A stretch of 7,744 nucleotides of DNA from Thermoplasmata archaeon (GCA_021163455.1 JAGGWT010000032.1:1-7744), one strand, 5' to 3'. Shown: positions 1 to 6,680, numbered from the stretch's first letter. Program-made: numbers and translations. The notes: a model not told the origin generated them from the sequence alone.

Positions 1-56
1 ACGATAGATTTTTCTTTTAGCAAATCTCTTAACAATTGCACCCCATTCCCCTTCAT
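1..56 (-). CDS. Start of an unidentified protein, cut by the left edge
   Basis: On the minus strand an ATG at 56-54 opens a frame that stays open to the window edge, giving 18 complete codons (MKGNGVQLLRDLLKEKSI). The start is chosen because GAGGTGAT (69-62), a full match to the archaeal anti-SD sequence, lies five bases upstream. The peptide is amphipathic and helix-like after the first six residues, with no signal peptide or recognisable motif, so no function can be given. Codons 3 to 8 form one arm of a perfect 16-bp inverted repeat whose other arm lies upstream of the SD, so this gene may be regulated through that structure. It follows the minus-strand tRNA gene by about 140 bases. A plus-strand frame across the same bases (open from the edge to a stop at 112-114) is the alternative, but it has no independent support. 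Confidence 0.55.
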   Translation of the reverse strand, partial: MKGNGVQLLRDLLKEKSI

Positions 57-93
57 TGGATATCACCTCGAGCAAGAGGAATGGGGTGCAATT
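34..93. repeat. Perfect 16-bp inverted repeat enclosing an SD and start codon
   Basis: The left arm AATTGCACCCCATTCC (34-49) is the exact reverse complement of the right arm at 78-93, with 28 bases between them. After one mismatch (50/77), three more pairs are possible (51-53 with 74-76). Read on the minus strand, the SD and ATG of the left-edge gene lie in the loop, the first arm is upstream and the second is inside codons 3 to 8. The structure could act as an mRNA hairpin or as a pair of protein-binding sites on DNA. The sequence alone does not decide between these. Confidence 0.8.
62..69 (-). promoter_or_regulatory. Strong Shine-Dalgarno for the left-edge gene
   Basis: Read on the minus strand the bases are GAGGTGAT, complementary to the conserved 3' end of archaeal 16S rRNA. 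Five bases (ATCCA) separate it from the ATG. This is the best SD in the window and is the main reason for calling the partial gene. It lies in the interval between the two arms of the 34-93 inverted repeat. Confidence 0.6.
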
Positions 94-106
94 ATTTTTA
101 TTCTTT
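94..106 (-). promoter_or_regulatory. Possible TATA element for the left-edge gene
   Basis: The minus strand reads GAATAAAAATAAT here, an A/T run preceded by GAAA, which resembles an archaeal BRE/TATA pair. A start site about 25 bases downstream would fall near 72-75, giving a leader of about 16 to 20 bases that includes the SD. In that case the right arm of the inverted repeat would lie between TATA and the start site. The match is loose. Confidence 0.3.
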
Positions 107-191
107 CAGGCTAATGTTGACAGCACCCGATCTGCATCCTAAATCTTTTTGTTAATTATTTTCTCAAGTTTCCCGACCAAATCCCTAAATC
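107..191. other. Short spacer between the tRNA and the left-edge gene
   Basis: No coding frame with a ribosome-binding site is visible on either strand. The stretch is AT-rich around 145-165 (minus AAAATAATTAACAAAAAG), which could hold a second weak promoter for the left-edge gene. No tRNA-derived direct repeat that would mark an integration site was seen. Confidence 0.4.
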
Positions 192-196
192 AAAAA
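192..196 (-). terminator. T-run terminator after the tRNA
   Basis: Immediately after the discriminator base of the tRNA the minus strand reads TTTTT. Archaeal RNA polymerase commonly stops at such runs without needing a hairpin, so this probably ends the tRNA transcript. Confidence 0.5.
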
Positions 197-270
197 TGGG
201 CCCGGCCGGATTCGAACCGGCGACCACCTGGTTATGAGCCAGGCGCTCCACCAGGCTGAGCTACGGGCCC
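197..270 (-). tRNA. tRNA with CAU anticodon (elongator Met or Ile2)
   Basis: The 74-base minus-strand cloverleaf has no mismatches. The acceptor stem is GGGCCCG/CGGGCCC, the D stem GCTC/GAGC, the anticodon stem CCTGG/CCAGG with loop CTCATAA, and the T arm GCCGG-TTCGAAT-CCGGC. The discriminator is A73 (base 197). CCA is not encoded and there is no intron. Nineteen of 21 stem pairs are G-C. It is not the initiator: archaeal initiator tRNA normally has an A1-U72 pair and GGG/CCC in the anticodon stem, both absent here. A CAU anticodon can read AUG as elongator Met, or AUA as Ile2 once TiaS converts C34 to agmatidine. The GGGCCCG acceptor resembles archaeal Ile tRNAs, so I lean slightly towards Ile2. 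G15 is present, the site of archaeosine, which is made by the arcS product encoded nearby. Confidence 0.95.
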
Positions 271-290
271 TTCAAAAGGGTATAGATTTC

Positions 291-302
291 TCATACTTAA
301 AA
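291..302 (-). promoter_or_regulatory. TATA element of the tRNA gene
   Basis: The minus strand reads TTTTAAGTATGA, centred about 27 bases before the first base of the tRNA (270). This is the usual distance of an archaeal TATA box from the start site. It abuts and slightly overlaps the box proposed for priL, so the two divergent units share a compact promoter. Confidence 0.5.
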
Positions 303-309
303 CTTAAAG
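301..309 (+). promoter_or_regulatory. TATA element of the priL-tmk-arcS operon
   Basis: The sequence AACTTAAAG is centred about 26 bases ahead of the priL ATG at 332. No SD precedes that start (the upstream bases are TTTCTTTGATTG). The distance therefore fits a leaderless transcript starting at or near the start codon. The motif is the second copy of a CTTAAA element, the first (295-300) serving the divergent tRNA. Confidence 0.45.
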
Positions 310-331
310 CCATGAATCGTTTCTTTGATTG

Positions 332-1354
332 ATGACAGATGTGAGAAAGCTGGCAATCTACCCGTTCCTGACCGAATCCAAAGAATTTGTGAGAAAGATG
401 AACATAACAATTGATGAAATACTCACAGATATTGTTTATGAAAAGGCAAGGCTGTTTGGTGTAGAGCGAGTGATGAATGCACTTGATAAAGGGGATGTTG
501 GGGATAGAAAGCTGAGGAGCGAATCCGATTTTATTTCTGAAATTCTTTCTCACGCGGTTGCAAAAATGATAGCGGTTTGTGTGAAGGACAATTTCGTCAT
601 CAGAAGATACGCCCTTGGAGAGGCGGTACACGCATACCGCCATCTTGTGAACGAGGATATCGATTTCATACTGAGTGTATGCAAGGACTTGAAACTCAAT
701 GTGGAAAGGTACGATGGCGGTGTGAAGATACATTTCATCGATTATCTCGAATACGCGCCAACATCCTATCAAAAATGGAAACTCATAAACAGAACCCTAG
801 ATAGAGGTTTTGTCCATATAGAAAATAAGAATCTCAGGGACCTTATAAGAATAGTTCAGGAAGCCGTAATGAAGAAAATCATTCTGGACATCTCAGATAA
901 GGTGTGCATAGATACTGTGGAGGATGTTTTTAGAAAAGAGATAGAGCGTATAAGAGAGTATCTCGCGAGAAGGAAAAAGAGACTTTCTTCTAGACCCGTC
1001 GGAAAGGTTAATCTGGCTGACATACCTCCATGCATGAAGGAGATACTGTCCATGATACAATCTGGAGAAAATGTCCCTCACATGGGCAGATTTGCAATCG
1101 TTGCATTCTTTCACGCACTTGGAATAAGCAGGGAAGAGATATTCAAATTATTCAGCGCCGCCCCAGATTTCGATGAAGAGAGAACAAGATACCAGATAGA
1201 CCATATAACGGGTCGGATATCCTCCACAGAATACTCTCCGCCCGGATGTGATAAAATGAGAACTTATGGATTGTGCCCGACGGAGAAGATGGATGATATA
1301 TGCAGATCTGTTAAGCATCCCATTTCGTATTACTGGAAGAAGGTGAAAAAATGA
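332..1354 (+). CDS. priL: DNA primase large subunit PriL
   Basis: PriL is the non-catalytic subunit of the archaeal/eukaryotic-type primase. It binds the small subunit PriS and helps initiate RNA primers for replication. The 340-residue product has a helical N-terminal domain that opens with the family-like LAIYPFLTESKEFV, a linker near 205-228, and the C-terminal iron-sulfur domain. The four expected 4Fe-4S cysteines are all present: C234 (PPCMKEIL), C306 (GCDKM), C315 (GLCP) and C324 (DICRSVKHPISYY). The conserved HMGRFAIVAFFHALG helix (about 250-264) and the YQIDHI segment are also there, so the gene looks intact. The start is ATG 332; a TTG at 329 would add one residue. There is no SD, which fits leaderless translation. 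The stop overlaps the tmk start (ATGA), implying co-transcription and translational coupling. The priS gene is not in the window. Confidence 0.95.
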   Translation: MTDVRKLAIYPFLTESKEFVRKMNITIDEILTDIVYEKARLFGVERVMNALDKGDVGDRKLRSESDFISEILSHAVAKMIAVCVKDNFVIRRYALGEAVHAYRHLVNEDIDFILSVCKDLKLNVERYDGGVKIHFIDYLEYAPTSYQKWKLINRTLDRGFVHIENKNLRDLIRIVQEAVMKKIILDISDKVCIDTVEDVFRKEIERIREYLARRKKRLSSRPVGKVNLADIPPCMKEILSMIQSGENVPHMGRFAIVAFFHALGISREEIFKLFSAAPDFDEERTRYQIDHITGRISSTEYSPPGCDKMRTYGLCPTEKMDDICRSVKHPISYYWKKVKK

Positions 1355-1947
1355 AAAAATTCCTTGTATTTGAAGGTATTGACGGCTCTGGAAAAACCAC
1401 GATATCGAAAAAGTTATACGAGGAGCTTCGGAGAAGAGGGATTGAGTGTGTACTTACAAGAGAGCCATTTGATGAGAACATCAGAACATGCATAGATTCA
1501 TTTCTCAAGAGAGAGGCAGACCCGCTATCAGTGGCGTTTCTGTTCATGGCTGACAGGATAGAACACTCCAGAATCATTCAGGAGTGGCTTGACATGGGCA
1601 AGGTTGTTATATCTGACAGGTATGAGGATTCAACATACGCCTACCAGGGAGCAGAACTTGAGGGAAGAATTGATGCTCCTATAGAATTTCTGAAAAGAGT
1701 AGTACACTCGCATATAATTCACCCCGATAGGGTATACATCATCGATATAGACCCCGAAACCGGTCTGAAAAGATCTGACAAGGAAGGCTCTTTCAAGACA
1801 TTCGAAAAGGTGGAGCTTCTGAGAAAGGTGAGAAAGAATTATCTTGAACTCGCTCAGGATGAAAGATACATGATACTTGATGGAAGAAAGAGCATTGATG
1901 AAATCCTGAACATCTGTATAAATGATATTCTGGGAGAGGAAGGATGA
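1351..1947 (+). CDS. tmk: Thymidylate (dTMP) kinase
   Basis: This enzyme phosphorylates dTMP to dTDP with ATP in dTTP synthesis in the cytoplasm. The 198-residue length is typical. The P-loop GIDGSGKTT spans residues 9-17, and TREP at 36-39 is the dTMP-site motif. FMADRIEH (65-72) matches the usual F.ADR helix, and SDRYEDSTYAYQG (88-100) is the DRY...AYQG signature. DIDPETGLKRSDKEG (132-146) is the lid region, and a C-terminal helix follows. One oddity is that TREP is followed directly by FDENIR, whereas many family members have TREPGGT and a longer loop. The gene starts inside the priL stop (ATGA), with GGTGA a few bases upstream as SD, and its own stop overlaps the arcS start in the same way. 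Placement between priL and arcS ties DNA precursor supply to primer synthesis, though co-regulation is an inference. Confidence 0.94.
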   Translation: MKKFLVFEGIDGSGKTTISKKLYEELRRRGIECVLTREPFDENIRTCIDSFLKREADPLSVAFLFMADRIEHSRIIQEWLDMGKVVISDRYEDSTYAYQGAELEGRIDAPIEFLKRVVHSHIIHPDRVYIIDIDPETGLKRSDKEGSFKTFEKVELLRKVRKNYLELAQDERYMILDGRKSIDEILNICINDILGEEG

Positions 1948-3737
1948 AGCTGAAAATCAAATCAAGGGATGGCGCCGGTCGTACAGGTATAATGCAAATC
2001 GATGGAGGTGTGGAAGCTAGTATACCCAACATAGTATATTTCGATACCGATAGATTCAAACCCCCAGATTTTGCAGAGATTGTTGGGGTCTATGATGATA
2101 GAGAAACAGGTGGCAAAGTAAGGATAAGATACCCTGAACACCCGTGGCTTGACAGAGATATATATCCAGCAAGTATGCCATCGCGCTTTCACAGTACAGT
2201 TGAGGAGGAAAATCAGATAATCATACCCTGCGACATGGAAGCTATTGTTAATGTTAAAAGGAACAGTAAAATCAATCTGCTTGCTAACTTGGTCTCCATC
2301 TACCCGAGATCTCGTCAGTTCGTCAAAAATGTCGTCAAGATTCGAGAAAAAGCCGGATACGGCGCGCTCCTTCTTGCGCCAGGGATAGCGAATGCCCAGA
2401 ACCTTTCACTTCTTGTTTACATGGGAATCGACCTTGTTGATGTGACATCGGCTATTCTCTGGGCAAGAAAGGGCATGATGTTTTTCCCGGAAGGCATGGT
2501 GCATAGCAAGGATATGGAAGAGTTATCATGTGATTGTCCATCCTGTAGAAAAGTGAGAAGTCCCAGTGATATGGGTTTCAAAGATATTATGATGCACAAC
2601 ATACATGTTATGAATCAGGAACTGAAGAGGGTGAGATATGCAATTTCTACAGGAAGGTTAAGAGAACTTGTGGAGAGCAGGATATCCAGCTCTCCGGAGC
2701 TGGCAGAAAAATTCAGAATATTGAACGAGGAATTCTACCAGTTTCTGGAGGAAAGAACGCCCGTCTCAAGGAGAACAAAACTCAAGGCAGTGCTGTTAGA
2801 TTCGCTGAATTATCCGGAAGTGAAAAGATTCAGAGAAAGACTTCTGGAGAGGTATACCAAACCAGAAGGTGCCAGCATATTGCTTCTCCTTCCATGTTCC
2901 GCGAAAAAACCTTATTCGCTATCCAAAAGTCACAGAAAATTCAGGGAAGCGATACTATCATGCGACAATCATCACATTGTGCACGAGGTTATAGTTACAT
3001 CTCCCCTCGGAATTGTACCCAGAGAACTGGAAAATTTCTATCCAGCGGATAGATACGATATTCCGGTTACCGGGCACTGGTTCGAAGATGAGAAAAGGAT
3101 GATAAGAGACACTTTCAGAGAGTATATCGAAAGAAATCACTACGATGTAATAGTTTCTCATCTTCCAGAAAGTTTAAACAAGGTTATCATAGAAGAAATC
3201 AGCGATGTGCTGGCGACATGTATAGATAATCCCGTATCAAAAAAATCTCTGGATAGATTGAGAGATGTGCTGAAAGATTCAATATCTCAATATAACAGAG
3301 CGATAAAACCTTCGGAAAGATTCAGGAACAGCATAAAATCGATGATGATGTACCAGTTTGGCAGAAAGGTGGCTGAAGAACTGATGGATTCATGTGATCA
3401 AATCAAAGGCTCATTTCCTAATGTCAGAATCTATGGGAAGGGTAAACTCCTTGCGTCATTCTCCCCTGATAGGAGGATGTTCTCCCTATCCATAGAGGGT
3501 GCCAGATTTCTGTTTTCCAACAGAGTGTACACGGTTAAAGTGGCTGATGGGTTTGATATAAAGGGTTCCATTCTTGCGCCCGGCGTGCTGGAGACAGATG
3601 AAGATATAAGAATCGAAGACGAGGTTGCTGTCGTCAGAGATGATAGAATCTGCGGCGTGGGTATAGCAAGAATGAATGGAAAAGAAATGATGGATATGGA
3701 TTATGGAGAGGCTGTTAAGATAAGATATCACACCTAA
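1944..3737 (+). CDS. arcS: Archaeosine synthase ArcS (TgtA2-type)
   Basis: ArcS acts on preQ0 already inserted at G15 of tRNA by TgtA and takes part in converting it to archaeosine. In the published pathway it attaches lysine, and in some lineages the radical SAM protein RaSEA completes the conversion. Residues about 90-245 resemble the second half of a TGT barrel, including GIDLVDVTSAILWARKG (161-177) and a zinc-type C196-X-C198-XX-C201 with H218 or H221. The DSGxFQ motif of true transglycosylases is not seen. PCSAKKPYSLSKSH (317-330) is the ArcS hallmark in the domain following the TGT-like part. A C-terminal PUA RNA-binding domain covers about 520-597. The 597-residue length is normal. The start overlaps the tmk stop (ATGA) and GAGAGGAAGG precedes it as SD. 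The stop overlaps the end of the convergent surface-protein gene by four bases. Confidence 0.93.
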   Translation: MKLKIKSRDGAGRTGIMQIDGGVEASIPNIVYFDTDRFKPPDFAEIVGVYDDRETGGKVRIRYPEHPWLDRDIYPASMPSRFHSTVEEENQIIIPCDMEAIVNVKRNSKINLLANLVSIYPRSRQFVKNVVKIREKAGYGALLLAPGIANAQNLSLLVYMGIDLVDVTSAILWARKGMMFFPEGMVHSKDMEELSCDCPSCRKVRSPSDMGFKDIMMHNIHVMNQELKRVRYAISTGRLRELVESRISSSPELAEKFRILNEEFYQFLEERTPVSRRTKLKAVLLDSLNYPEVKRFRERLLERYTKPEGASILLLLPCSAKKPYSLSKSHRKFREAILSCDNHHIVHEVIVTSPLGIVPRELENFYPADRYDIPVTGHWFEDEKRMIRDTFREYIERNHYDVIVSHLPESLNKVIIEEISDVLATCIDNPVSKKSLDRLRDVLKDSISQYNRAIKPSERFRNSIKSMMMYQFGRKVAEELMDSCDQIKGSFPNVRIYGKGKLLASFSPDRRMFSLSIEGARFLFSNRVYTVKVADGFDIKGSILAPGVLETDEDIRIEDEVAVVRDDRICGVGIARMNGKEMMDMDYGEAVKIRYHT

Positions 3738-6628
3738 TCTCGCCTATCAGAGAGAATTATCACTATCATCATTGGAAGAAGGGTCAATCCGATGATCATC
3801 GTTATGAGCATCTCGTACTGTGAGAAGCCACCAACAGTATTTGGTATGGTCGGATTCAGTCCCTTCATGTATTCTTTTATTTCTGTGAAACCGTCTCCAT
3901 CCATATCTCCAGTAACATCGTCAGGATTCTTTGGATTCAGTCCGTACATCTTCTCCCACCAGTCAGGGATTCCGTCGGAATCTGTGTCGTTCAGGTTTTT
4001 CGTTATCCAGATGGTGTGTATACCAGAGATGTTTCTGTTTCCATTTACATCCTCAGCACCGATGAAGAAAGAATATTTTCCTATACCTGAAAAGCTTCGG
4101 TTGATCATGAAAAGATCGTTTTCACATCTATCCATCTTTCCATTGATAATCTCTCCGTTTGGTTTCACTATGGTTATGTTCACCTCTCTCACAGCAACAT
4201 TATCTCTGATTATACAACCGATCGTTACAGGCTGATCTATTAACTGTTTTTCACATGGTATGGTGAAAACACTCTGGATGAGAGGAGGGGTGTAGTCCTC
4301 TGATATATCGAACTTTATTATGTTTGATCTGTTTACATTTGATAGGTAAGAGCCATCTGTTGCCTCTATGTAAAGCATGTAGTATCCAGGTACTGTAAGG
4401 TTATCGATTTCCGAATACCAGCTATTATTTATAAGAATCATTGGATAGAACCCAGTGTGACCATCAGGATATATGAGGCATACCTTTGCATCACTTATAC
4501 CATTTTCATCAGATATATTTGCAAAAACTTTTACTGGATAACCCACCTCACCTTTTCCAGTATCGATCCTCAGGTCCTCTATTACAGGTGGCGTTTCATC
4601 ACCCGTTTTTATTTCCATCACGCCCACTTTTCTGTTATCCATGATGTTCCCATCGTTTACTCCCACTGTTCTGGCCTCTACTCCGAACATCCATCTTCCG
4701 CCTCTGGGATTTTCCCATATAAGAGAAACGTTGACCACGCTGTGTGGTGGGAGATTCATTAGTTTGGAATAAACCACCTTTGATGGGGACCAGTCCAGAG
4801 AACCCTTTGCTACATAGAGAAGAACCCTTGCCTCTACCGATTCGTTTTCTGAATTTTTGATCAGAGCATAAACCACGGCAGGTCTTTCTTCACTCAGATT
4901 GTGGGATGCAGAGACACCTATAACCTTTATGTCTGGAGGCTCCAGAACAAGCATGGAAACCATGAAAACATTGTTCTCCGGATCCTTATCGGGTACATTC
5001 TCGGGTAGATACGCCCTCACTTCCATGCTCACGTTACCACTTTCCTTTGCCGAGAAACTCACCGGGAATTCCTCGTGATAACTTTTCAGGGTTTTTGTCA
5101 CATTGAAGAAAGAGACCATCCCATCCTCATACACAAGTTTCATGCAGAGGGTAATATTCTTTATCATCACATTGGTATCGATCTTAACCGTGGCGGCGGC
5201 CGGCGTGCCCCTGTATATGCTCTCTGGTAAAGATACTTCACTCAGCACAATATCAGCTTCTCTGACAACAATCTCAAGAGATTCCGAAACCTCATAACCC
5301 GCTTTATCCGTAGATACAATATTCAGGGTGTAGTTTCCATCTTTGCTGAACGTATATGATCCGGTGAAGTTCATGGAGTCAGAGCTATTAAAGGAAATGC
5401 TTTTTACAAGAGAACCATCTCTGTAAACATCCATTCTGACATTCTCTATCTCCGCATTTGACCTGACTATGAGAGAGTATGTCGAGTTTCTGGCTATTGC
5501 AGAATGATTTTCGAGACCGCTTATTTCGATATTCCATGTCTCTACGGAGAATATTTCCTTCACATTTACGGTGGCGTTATCCTCTATATCTGCGCAGTTG
5601 ATTCTGTTTTTGTTACCATTCTCGACAACATCAAAGTACATCATATAGTATCCTTCTTCGGCGAGCCATTTCAGGTTAAGCATCCCATTTTCATCTATAT
5701 TATAACAATAAATGACGCTATCATTTTTGACCCCGCTGTAATCATATTCTATCAATCTGACAGAGTTAATATCGAAGCCAGTTAAATTCAGAGGTGAAAG
5801 AAGATTTTCAACATTGATAGAAAATTCTGCAATCCCCTCTCCGTCTGTTTTCAGTGGTAATCTGTAATGAAGATCCTTGCTGTACCATGGTAAGTACCTG
5901 TAGATGGTAACATTTCTTGCCCATATATTGTTGCTCTCGTTGGACTCTTCTACAACATTTTCAGGATCAATTTTTATCACAAACTTCTGGGAATCAAATC
6001 CACGTGGTGTGATATTCACCGGAAGAACCACCGTATCTTCAGGACCTATCGATTCTTTAACGGGTATAGTTTTTTTGCTCATACCCGCTGTTATCTCGAC
6101 GTTGAAAGTTTTCTCTACCGTGTGTCCGGAATTTTCTATGTGTATCTTGATCTCAACATTTTTACCATCGGTGAGATTCTTTTCAAACCCCTCCACTTCG
6201 CTCACAAACAGGTCAGGTTTTGTCTCCCTTACATGAACCAGTATAATCTTTTCGTTATTCTGCTCGTTTTCCTCGCATATCCAGTTATAGAAGTCTGCAA
6301 TAATTCTTATGAGGTGGTCGCCCGGCGCAAGAGACAAAATGAAAGTAACATTTTTGATTATCCCACTTCTCAATCCATTTATTTCCTCTGTATCTACAAT
6401 ACTTCCATCCACCTCCACAGCCACACAAAATGTCTGATAGACATCCTCTCCTGAATTTTCTACAGATACGTTGAGATTCACAACACCTTCGTTTACAACC
6501 TCACCACCACGAATGGATGTTCCAGCTATGTGAAGGTCAGGGAAACCTGATGCCATTGCCAGAGGCAGATAAGATACAGGGATAACTATGGCTACAAGAA
6601 GCACTATACTCTGGACGGATCTCTTCAT
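3734..6628 (-). CDS. Large secreted, membrane-anchored CARDB/Ig-repeat surface protein
   Basis: This 964-residue protein begins with a Sec signal peptide (1 to about 27, KR then a hydrophobic core, AMAS). CARDB-like modules follow at about 30-134 and 137-241, each ending in the family's E-N-E-x-NN type signature. An unassigned beta-rich stretch spans 243-360 and an Ig-like segment about 362-456. Two more CARDB-like modules lie at 458-562 and 565-672, then two Ig-like repeats opening with TPP (679-775 and 779-876). Residues 881-927 form a TSP3/EF-hand-like calcium module with DTDSDGIPD (881-889) and DMDGDGFTE (908-916). A membrane helix lies at about 938-959, followed by the tail SDRRD. Some 28 N-X-S/T sequons suggest heavy N-glycosylation. 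It is probably a cell-surface stalk, adhesin or S-layer-associated protein; no enzyme domain is visible. AGGAGGGG lies nine bases before the ATG. The gene is convergent with arcS and divergent from a small secreted protein. Confidence 0.88.
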   Translation of the reverse strand: MKRSVQSIVLLVAIVIPVSYLPLAMASGFPDLHIAGTSIRGGEVVNEGVVNLNVSVENSGEDVYQTFCVAVEVDGSIVDTEEINGLRSGIIKNVTFILSLAPGDHLIRIIADFYNWICEENEQNNEKIILVHVRETKPDLFVSEVEGFEKNLTDGKNVEIKIHIENSGHTVEKTFNVEITAGMSKKTIPVKESIGPEDTVVLPVNITPRGFDSQKFVIKIDPENVVEESNESNNIWARNVTIYRYLPWYSKDLHYRLPLKTDGEGIAEFSINVENLLSPLNLTGFDINSVRLIEYDYSGVKNDSVIYCYNIDENGMLNLKWLAEEGYYMMYFDVVENGNKNRINCADIEDNATVNVKEIFSVETWNIEISGLENHSAIARNSTYSLIVRSNAEIENVRMDVYRDGSLVKSISFNSSDSMNFTGSYTFSKDGNYTLNIVSTDKAGYEVSESLEIVVREADIVLSEVSLPESIYRGTPAAATVKIDTNVMIKNITLCMKLVYEDGMVSFFNVTKTLKSYHEEFPVSFSAKESGNVSMEVRAYLPENVPDKDPENNVFMVSMLVLEPPDIKVIGVSASHNLSEERPAVVYALIKNSENESVEARVLLYVAKGSLDWSPSKVVYSKLMNLPPHSVVNVSLIWENPRGGRWMFGVEARTVGVNDGNIMDNRKVGVMEIKTGDETPPVIEDLRIDTGKGEVGYPVKVFANISDENGISDAKVCLIYPDGHTGFYPMILINNSWYSEIDNLTVPGYYMLYIEATDGSYLSNVNRSNIIKFDISEDYTPPLIQSVFTIPCEKQLIDQPVTIGCIIRDNVAVREVNITIVKPNGEIINGKMDRCENDLFMINRSFSGIGKYSFFIGAEDVNGNRNISGIHTIWITKNLNDTDSDGIPDWWEKMYGLNPKNPDDVTGDMDGDGFTEIKEYMKGLNPTIPNTVGGFSQYEMLITMIIGLTLLPMMIVIILSDRRD

Positions 6629-6630
6629 GA

Positions 6631-6654
6631 TTCTTCCCCTCCTTGTCCCCTCCT
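6631..6654 (-). promoter_or_regulatory. Duplicated Shine-Dalgarno-like element of the surface-protein gene
   Basis: The minus strand reads GAGGAGGGGACAAGGAGGGG and then AAGAATC before the ATG. The unit GGAGGGGA occurs twice, 13 bases apart. The proximal copy is at normal SD distance and the distal one is too far away to pair during the same initiation. It may act as a ribosome standby site or simply be a local duplication. Confidence 0.5.
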
Positions 6655-6663
6655 CAGCTTAGA

Positions 6664-6680
6664 GCATATAATTTAATGTA
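6664..6680 (-). promoter_or_regulatory. TATA element of the surface-protein gene
   Basis: The minus strand reads TACATTAAATTATATGC, an A/T-rich box centred near 6671. A start site about 25 bases downstream, near 6645, would give a leader of about 17 bases carrying at least the proximal SD. This is the best TATA candidate upstream of the gene. Confidence 0.45.

Noticed and set aside
34..93. Inverted repeat read as a classical intrinsic terminator
   Set aside because: The 28-base loop is long, and on the minus strand the stem ends inside codons of a gene with a strong SD. Although T-rich DNA follows on the plus strand, no plus-strand gene clearly ends before it.
1..114. Plus-strand frame open from the left edge to a stop at 112-114, possibly the end of an upstream gene
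   Set aside because: It is only 37 codons, has no start in view and no domain signal. The opposite strand has an ATG with a near-perfect SD, which is better support.
1..196. tRNA-linked integration site or mobile element
   Set aside because: No second copy of the tRNA 3' end, integrase or transposase is visible in the window.
272..772. Minus-strand open frame of 166 codons beside the tRNA
   Set aside because: It lies antisense to priL, whose protein is clearly conserved. It has no SD and a composition typical of a reverse-strand shadow.
3792..4235. Plus-strand open frame of 147 codons
   Set aside because: It is antisense to the TSP3, Ig-like and membrane-anchor coding part of the surface protein. 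Its low-complexity S/P/F-rich translation mirrors that coding sequence.
5904..6454. Two overlapping plus-strand open frames
   Set aside because: Both are antisense to the N-terminal CARDB region of the surface protein, without SD or recognisable domains.
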